Shown here in pieces: positions 35,709-39,767 of a stretch of DNA of 39,767 nucleotides. This DNA comes from Chloroflexota bacterium (lineage in GTDB: Bacteria; Chloroflexota; Dehalococcoidia; SZUA-161; SpSt-899). The notes under the pieces are model-generated. The model ran no database searches. It was not told the DNA's origin and was given only the letters and a program-made list of their open reading frames with translations. The stretch lies in the NCBI GenBank assembly GCA_013203045.1, contig JABMQN010000112.1, positions 1 to 39,767 on the forward strand. The letters run 5' to 3'. The position numbers and the translations under genes are program-made. Numbering within the stretch: position 1 is the stretch's first letter; every line of letters begins with the position of its first letter.

Positions 35709-37949
35709 ATGGCAAATTTATTCAAGAGTAAATTATCCTCCAATGTGAGCGGATCAGATGATAGAAATCAGAGAGATTATGATGATCCGCTGCTTATGAT
35801 GGCCGGGGCCGAAATGGAAGCTGAGCGGGTGAGGGAAGAGGCGAACAAGCAAGCGGAGGCAGTTGTATACTCCGCTTACAAAGAAGCCCAAACAAGAGCG
35901 AAAGAGGCCTCTGCTCAAATTAAAACAGATGCCCAGAATCAAGCAAGAAAATTGAAGGATGATTCTGCCATGAAGGCGCAGGCGATAATCAATAAAGCCA
36001 GGAAGGAATCCAAGGGGAAGTCACGGGGTGAGGCATCATTTGTTAAAGATGAAGCTGAACAGGAAGTGCAACGCTTGAAGGCTGATAGTGATAAGCAGGC
36101 TGAAGAGATTGTTGCAAATGCACGTACTCAGGCCCAGGAAGAGGCAGGCGAGGAGACAACCAGTATCACTTCAGAGGCTGAAGCTGAGGCTGAGCGGATA
36201 AGACAGTCTGGAGAAACGGAAGCGCAGGCAATAATTGAGCGTGCCCAGATGCAGGTAGATGCAGCAAATGAAGCTAAGCGAAATTCCGAAAGCACGAAGG
36301 AAATGGCTTACGGTGCTATAGACGAGGCCGAAGTGCTTGTTGAAGAGGTGCAATCAGAGATAGTTGCTGAACCTGAACCAGAGTTGGAAGCGGTACAGAA
36401 TACTGATACTGCTGAAGCCCCGGAGGTAGATGACGAAGTAGTCGTGGAAGAAGAAGTGGAAGCTAAAGCAGAGGGAGTCGATACGTTCTCTGGGAATGAT
36501 GAAGCGTCCATTGGTGAAGAGAAAGCGGATACTACAGTTGAAACTGAAACGGAAGCAGAAACGGGGGGCGTGAGTGTTGAGGCCCAGGAAGTTCTTGATG
36601 AAACAAAGGTAGATGTGGAAGCTGTATCAGAAAATGTTGAAGCTGAAACTGGTGAGGGCTCATTAGAGGTGGTTGGCAGTGAAGACGGTCAACCTGATGC
36701 AGAGAGTGGGGATGGATTTACAGGAATTATCACTGAGGGTGGGATGGAAGAGGATCGTAAGGAATCTATTGAAGAAACTGAGGCCATGCCTGAAAACCTC
36801 GATGGTGATAGCGAATCAGAGCAAGTTGAGGATTCATCTTCTGAAGCAGTAGCTACGGTGGGGATAGAGCCTCCAAAAGAGGAGGAAGTCATGATGCAGG
36901 CACAGGATACTGTGAATGGAGTAGAAAGCGTAACTCAAGCGCCAGTCGAAAAAAACAACGGTGCTGAATCTACAGGGAAACTGGAATTGCTGCAACAGAT
37001 GGCAGACAAAGCAGTCAGGGATGCGCAAGAGTTAGCTGAAAAACTTGGCATGGCGACGAAGGTCATGGAAGAGGTTCAGGCAGAAATAGATAGAGTGAAT
37101 AGCGAAGCTGAAAATAGAGCTAGTGAGGTTGCGAATCAGATACGTAATGAGGCTGAGGCCAGAGTTGAAGAGGAATCTGCCAAGATTAAAAGTGAGGCAC
37201 AGGCAGAAGTGGAGAGGGTAAAGGGCGAAGCTGAACAGAAGTCTGAGGAAGCAGCCAATAGAATAAAAAGGGAAGCCGAGGGAAGGGCGGAAGAAGAATG
37301 TTCAATGGTTCGAGAAGAAGGCCAGTCAGAAGCTGCAAAGTTACTGGATGAGGCAGACAACAAGGCACAGGAAGCAATCGAGAAAGCACAGAAAGAGGCA
37401 GAGTTAAAGGCTGAGGAGAATGCTTCGAGGATCAGGGCAGAGGCAGAAGAACAAGCAAAGAAGTTGATAGAAGAAGCAAACCAGCGTTCACAAGAAGTTG
37501 TGGATCAGGCACGTCTGGAAGCCGAGGAAGAGGCTGAAGAGGAGTGTTCGAGAATAAGGAGAGAGGCTCAATCAGAAGCGGCCAAGCTTATAGATGGGGT
37601 CGATGCACAGGCGCAGGAGATCACAGAAAGGGCTAACAATCAGGCTGAGACAGAAACTGAAGATGAGTGTTCAAAAATTCGTGAACAGGCTCGCTTGGAA
37701 GGTGACAAGCTAATAGAAGAAGCTGTAATAAATGCACAGGATGCAATAAACAAAATGCGGAGTGAAGCTGAATCTGAAGCTGAGGAGGAAGCGTCAAAGG
37801 CTAGAGCAGAAGCTGAAGCTAAGGTGGTGAAACAGAGGGAAGATGCAGAACGAAGGGCACAGGAAATAGTATCTTCGATATCATCATCAGCGGTTTCCCC
37901 TGAACAGCTCAAGGCAATGATGTCAAGCCTTGGTGGAGGAAATAGCTAA
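35709..37949 (+). CDS. giant Ala/Glu-rich coiled-coil protein with 41-residue repeats (paralogue 1)
   Basis: This is a 746-residue cytoplasmic-type protein with no signal peptide or membrane span. A polar head (1 to about 35; DYDDPLLMMAGAEMEAER) leads into three 41-residue helical repeats (59-181). An acidic, Val/Thr/Ser-rich, probably disordered linker follows (about 205-420). Then comes a conserved central motif (LLQQMADKAVRDAQELAEKL, then GMATKVMEEVQAEID), six more 41-residue repeats (481-726) and a short tail ending LKAMMSSLGGGNS. Repeats share an EAE-x3-EEE-(C/A/S)-S-x-I-R-x-EA start and AQE(A/I) near their end. The pattern suggests a long rod, and a filament-forming or scaffold role is inferred. 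An AAGAGG ribosome site precedes the start. It is paralogous to the next gene. Confidence 0.88.
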   Translation: MANLFKSKLSSNVSGSDDRNQRDYDDPLLMMAGAEMEAERVREEANKQAEAVVYSAYKEAQTRAKEASAQIKTDAQNQARKLKDDSAMKAQAIINKARKESKGKSRGEASFVKDEAEQEVQRLKADSDKQAEEIVANARTQAQEEAGEETTSITSEAEAEAERIRQSGETEAQAIIERAQMQVDAANEAKRNSESTKEMAYGAIDEAEVLVEEVQSEIVAEPEPELEAVQNTDTAEAPEVDDEVVVEEEVEAKAEGVDTFSGNDEASIGEEKADTTVETETEAETGGVSVEAQEVLDETKVDVEAVSENVEAETGEGSLEVVGSEDGQPDAESGDGFTGIITEGGMEEDRKESIEETEAMPENLDGDSESEQVEDSSSEAVATVGIEPPKEEEVMMQAQDTVNGVESVTQAPVEKNNGAESTGKLELLQQMADKAVRDAQELAEKLGMATKVMEEVQAEIDRVNSEAENRASEVANQIRNEAEARVEEESAKIKSEAQAEVERVKGEAEQKSEEAANRIKREAEGRAEEECSMVREEGQSEAAKLLDEADNKAQEAIEKAQKEAELKAEENASRIRAEAEEQAKKLIEEANQRSQEVVDQARLEAEEEAEEECSRIRREAQSEAAKLIDGVDAQAQEITERANNQAETETEDECSKIREQARLEGDKLIEEAVINAQDAINKMRSEAESEAEEEASKARAEAEAKVVKQREDAERRAQEIVSSISSSAVSPEQLKAMMSSLGGGNS
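35883..36251 (+). repeat. three 41-residue (123-nt) coding repeats, first array of paralogue 1
   Basis: Residues 59-99, 100-140 and 141-181 align without gaps. Unit starts are EAQTRAKEAS, ESKGKSRGEA and QAQEEAGEET. Unit ends are KAQAIINKARK, QAEEIVANART and EAQAIIERAQM. A partial unit precedes them. Confidence 0.82.
37149..37886 (+). repeat. six 41-residue (123-nt) coding repeats, second array of paralogue 1
   Basis: Residues 481-726 form six gapless units. Starts are EAEARVEEES, EAEGRAEEEC, EAELKAEENA, EAEEEAEEEC, QAETETEDEC and EAESEAEEEA. Each has an S-x-I-R/K-type site at residues 11-14 and an AQE-type site near residues 32-34. Confidence 0.88.
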
Positions 37950-38022
37950 AAGGCCATATTCTTGTTTGTAATTACAGCGTGAGTGGGAGAGGTCCGTTTG
38001 CGTAGCAAGTAGCGTAGGAGTG

Positions 38023-38040
38023 GCCTGGCGAATGCCAGGC
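38023..38040 (+). promoter_or_regulatory. second GCCTGGC hairpin, before paralogue 2
   Basis: GCCTGGC and GCCAGGC form a perfect 7-bp stem around GAAT, 14 nt before ATG 38055. It is followed by TTCTTG, not a proper T-tract. It is the counterpart of the hairpin at 35651-35668, and the flanking TGG and CTT are also shared. Confidence 0.55.
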
Positions 38041-38054
38041 TTCTTGAACATATT

Positions 38055-39767
38055 ATGACAAAGAAAAATCTGGATTCTGATAGAGCGAAAAACGATATAA
38101 ATCTGTATTCAGATATTACTGAAAGTGGTAATCAGGCAGATGCTCTTCTGGTTATGGCTCAGGCGGAAGCAGATGCGGAGAAGATCAAACAGAATGCGAA
38201 TAAGCAGGCGCAAGCAGTTGTCTTTGAATCGCACAAAGTAGCCAAAACCAGGGTGAGGGAAGAGTCTGCACAGATCAAAAGAGAGGCCAAAGAAGAAATA
38301 AAAAAACTGAAAGCGGAAGCTAGATCGAAGGCAAAAGTGATCATTAAAAAAGCATCAGAAGAGGCCAAAGGTAAATCGGGGGCGGAATCTCTGAGAATCA
38401 GAAAAGATGCTGAGATGAAGGGGGAAAATATAAAAGCACAGTCTGAAAAACAATCTCGGAAGATTGTATTTGATGCCTATGATGTAGCTAAGAGGTGTGA
38501 AGAAGGGATAACCTCAAAGGTGATGGGGGAAGCAGAGCGGGAAGCAGAAGCAATAATAAATGAAGCAGAAAATAAAGCAATTGAAACTATAAATAATGCA
38601 TCTCAGAGTACTGGAACGAAGGTTGGAAGTAAAAGTTCAACTCAAGTGGTTACTCCTGAGGTGCCAAAACGCGATAGTGAGGACAAGGCTGAGGCAACTA
38701 CTGGAAAGGATCGAGAAAGAACAGAAAATGAAAAAAGCTCTGGAATTGGCACAGTCGGCGAGAAAAAAAGTAAACATAATGGTAGAAGGAATGGTGATGG
38801 TTCTGACCTGTTGCATTTGCTGACTGATAGCACCGTGAAAGATGTGGAGCAAATGGCCAAGAAACTTGGGGTAGCCAAACGCATATTAGATGAAGTCGAT
38901 GGGAAAGTAGAAGAAAAAAGGAATACCGCAGTTAAACAAGCAGAGCTAGCAGTATCCATGATTAAGCAAGAAGTCGAAGAAAAAATAGAAGAAGAAACAG
39001 AGCGAGTGAAGGCAGAAATTGAGAGGAAAGTAAACAGCCTGACGCAAGAAGCAGAAAAGCGGGCCACAGAGATAATTACCAGAACACTGAGTGAGGCAGA
39101 AGAAAAGGTTGAGCAGGCCATAAAACTCAAGGAAAGCGCTGAGGATGAGGCTGAAAAGATAAGGGAACAGGGAGAAAACGTAGCTGAAGTAACAGCACAG
39201 AAATTGCTCAAAGAGAGAGAAGATGAGTCAAAGCAGAAGGCATCGTGGATTAAGGTGGAAGCGGAAGGTAAAGCAGCGGCATTAAAAAAGGCAGGGCTGA
39301 AGCAGGCTGGTGAAGTAATCGAAAAGGCAGGTCGGGCTGCAGAGATTAAGGCCAGAGAACGTGCATCCCGTATTGTCGCTGAAGCAGACGCTAAGGCCGA
39401 GAGGATAAGAGCGAGAGCACGTAGAGAAGCTGAAACAATGGTTGGTCAAGCTCGCAGTGATGCTGAGGAGAGGGTGCAGGAAGAAGCTTCTGTGATTATG
39501 AAACAGGTTGAGGCCGAGGCTATCGGATTAATTGGACAGGCGAATCAAGAAGTCAAACGGATTGTAAGTGAAATACATGATGAGGCAGAAGCAAAAGCAG
39601 AAGAAGTACGTGCACAAATCAAAGAGCAGTCGGAGTTGAAAGCAAATAGAATGGTTGAAGACGCTGATAAACAGGCTAGAGAACTGATTGAGAAGGTTCA
39701 TATGGAAGCAGAAGATAAAGCAGAACGAGAAGCATCACAAATTAGAAGGGATGCTGAACTGGTAGCG
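38055..39767 (+). CDS. giant coiled-coil protein with 41-residue repeats (paralogue 2, 3' end outside window)
   Basis: The frame is open for 571 codons from ATG 38055 to the window edge with no stop. The plan matches the upstream gene. A polar head (DALLVMAQAEADAEKIKQ aligns with DPLLMMAGAEMEAERVRE) leads to three 41-residue units (62-184; starts VAKTRVREES, EAKGKSGAES, VAKRCEEGIT). A shorter, basic, hydrophilic linker (about 185-250) and the conserved central motif (LLHLLTDSTVKDVEQMAKKL, then GVAKRILDEVDGKVEE) follow. A long second array starts at residue 306. It is more Lys/Arg-rich than paralogue 1, whose linker is strongly acidic. No ribosome site is visible before ATG 38055. A shared scaffold or filament function is inferred. 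Confidence 0.86.
   Translation, partial: MTKKNLDSDRAKNDINLYSDITESGNQADALLVMAQAEADAEKIKQNANKQAQAVVFESHKVAKTRVREESAQIKREAKEEIKKLKAEARSKAKVIIKKASEEAKGKSGAESLRIRKDAEMKGENIKAQSEKQSRKIVFDAYDVAKRCEEGITSKVMGEAEREAEAIINEAENKAIETINNASQSTGTKVGSKSSTQVVTPEVPKRDSEDKAEATTGKDRERTENEKSSGIGTVGEKKSKHNGRRNGDGSDLLHLLTDSTVKDVEQMAKKLGVAKRILDEVDGKVEEKRNTAVKQAELAVSMIKQEVEEKIEEETERVKAEIERKVNSLTQEAEKRATEIITRTLSEAEEKVEQAIKLKESAEDEAEKIREQGENVAEVTAQKLLKEREDESKQKASWIKVEAEGKAAALKKAGLKQAGEVIEKAGRAAEIKARERASRIVAEADAKAERIRARARREAETMVGQARSDAEERVQEEASVIMKQVEAEAIGLIGQANQEVKRIVSEIHDEAEAKAEEVRAQIKEQSELKANRMVEDADKQARELIEKVHMEAEDKAEREASQIRRDAELVA
38238..38606 (+). repeat. three 41-residue repeats, first array of paralogue 2
   Basis: Residues 62-102, 103-143 and 144-184 align to each other and to the first array of paralogue 1. 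Ends are KAKVIIKKASE, QSRKIVFDAYD and KAIETINNASQ. Confidence 0.8.
38970..39767 (+). repeat. 41-residue repeats, second array of paralogue 2 (runs off the window)
   Basis: From residue 306, units start EVEEKIEEET, EAEEKVEQAI, EREDESKQKA, AAEIKARERA, DAEERVQEEA, EAEAKAEEVR and EAEDKAEREA (partial). One of them is 40 residues by my count and the other complete units are 41. Confidence 0.82.

Noticed and set aside
35883-37886. 123-nt periodicity as a CRISPR or DNA satellite
   Set aside because: The units are conserved as protein, in frame, with diverged DNA. There are no spacers and no identical repeats.
38642-39211. Long minus-strand open frame (Ser/Phe-rich) opposite the second coiled-coil gene
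   Set aside because: It is the antisense of GAA/GCA-rich coding sequence, has unnatural composition, and the plus strand has clear repeat homology.

Overview
The window reads as a chromosomal segment of an anaerobic bacterium with moderate GC content. My best guess is a Dehalococcoidia-like Chloroflexota lineage. The reasons are the siroheme-dependent (Ahb) route to heme, the HisZ/short-HisG histidine genes, a DUF3786 protein, an NfeD/SPFH pair and an apparent selenoprotein. This placement is inferred from gene content, not computed.

Layout. 1-120 may hold the start of a gene leaving the window on the minus strand. 346-2369 is an ABC-2 exporter (ATPase plus permease) behind a good sigma70-type promoter. 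2484-3299 is an alpha/beta-hydrolase gene broken by one in-frame TAA. 3546-4913 is an NfeD-SPFH membrane pair. 5036-9664 is a minus-strand unit DUF3786-hisZ-hisG-hisD, in which HisG is two catalytic domains fused in tandem and HisZ keeps a relic of an anticodon-binding domain. 9952-12262 holds an ABM-domain protein, DNA polymerase III delta (holA) and a crotonase. 12632-13759 is a GH130 glycoside phosphorylase/hydrolase. A 52-residue membrane protein (14024-14182) and a tRNA-Gln(CTG) with its own promoter follow.

14463-26316 is a long minus-strand heme cluster, read from a MerR-like regulator through ahbC, ahbD, a fused ahbA-ahbB, an Fe-S protein, precorrin-2 dehydrogenase/ferrochelatase, hemA, hemC, a cobA-hemD fusion, hemB, a small helical protein and hemL. 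It covers every step from glutamyl-tRNA through siroheme to heme, with no hemE/F/G/H. Its last gene, starting 21 nt after the hemL stop, is a SelW/Rdx-like protein that makes sense only if an in-frame TGA is read as selenocysteine (C-x-x-U).

26396-28407 contains a MITE-like or IS-remnant palindromic element, a CBS-domain protein, a decayed and internally deleted NifB-like gene, and a ferritin-like protein. 28672-33999 holds a Pro/Thr-rich lipoprotein, an Old Yellow Enzyme homologue, trpS, a lipoprotein with YD-like 26-residue repeats, an inositol monophosphatase and a DUF123 (GIY-YIG-like) protein.

34717 to the window end is the most unusual part. A NarL-type regulator with an atypical receiver is followed by two tandem paralogues of very long Ala/Glu/Lys-rich coiled-coil proteins. 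Both are built from a strict 41-residue repeat, interrupted by a low-complexity linker and a conserved central motif, and each is preceded by nearly the same GCCTGGC hairpin. The second runs off the window end. I read these as a candidate filament or scaffold system; the function is unknown.
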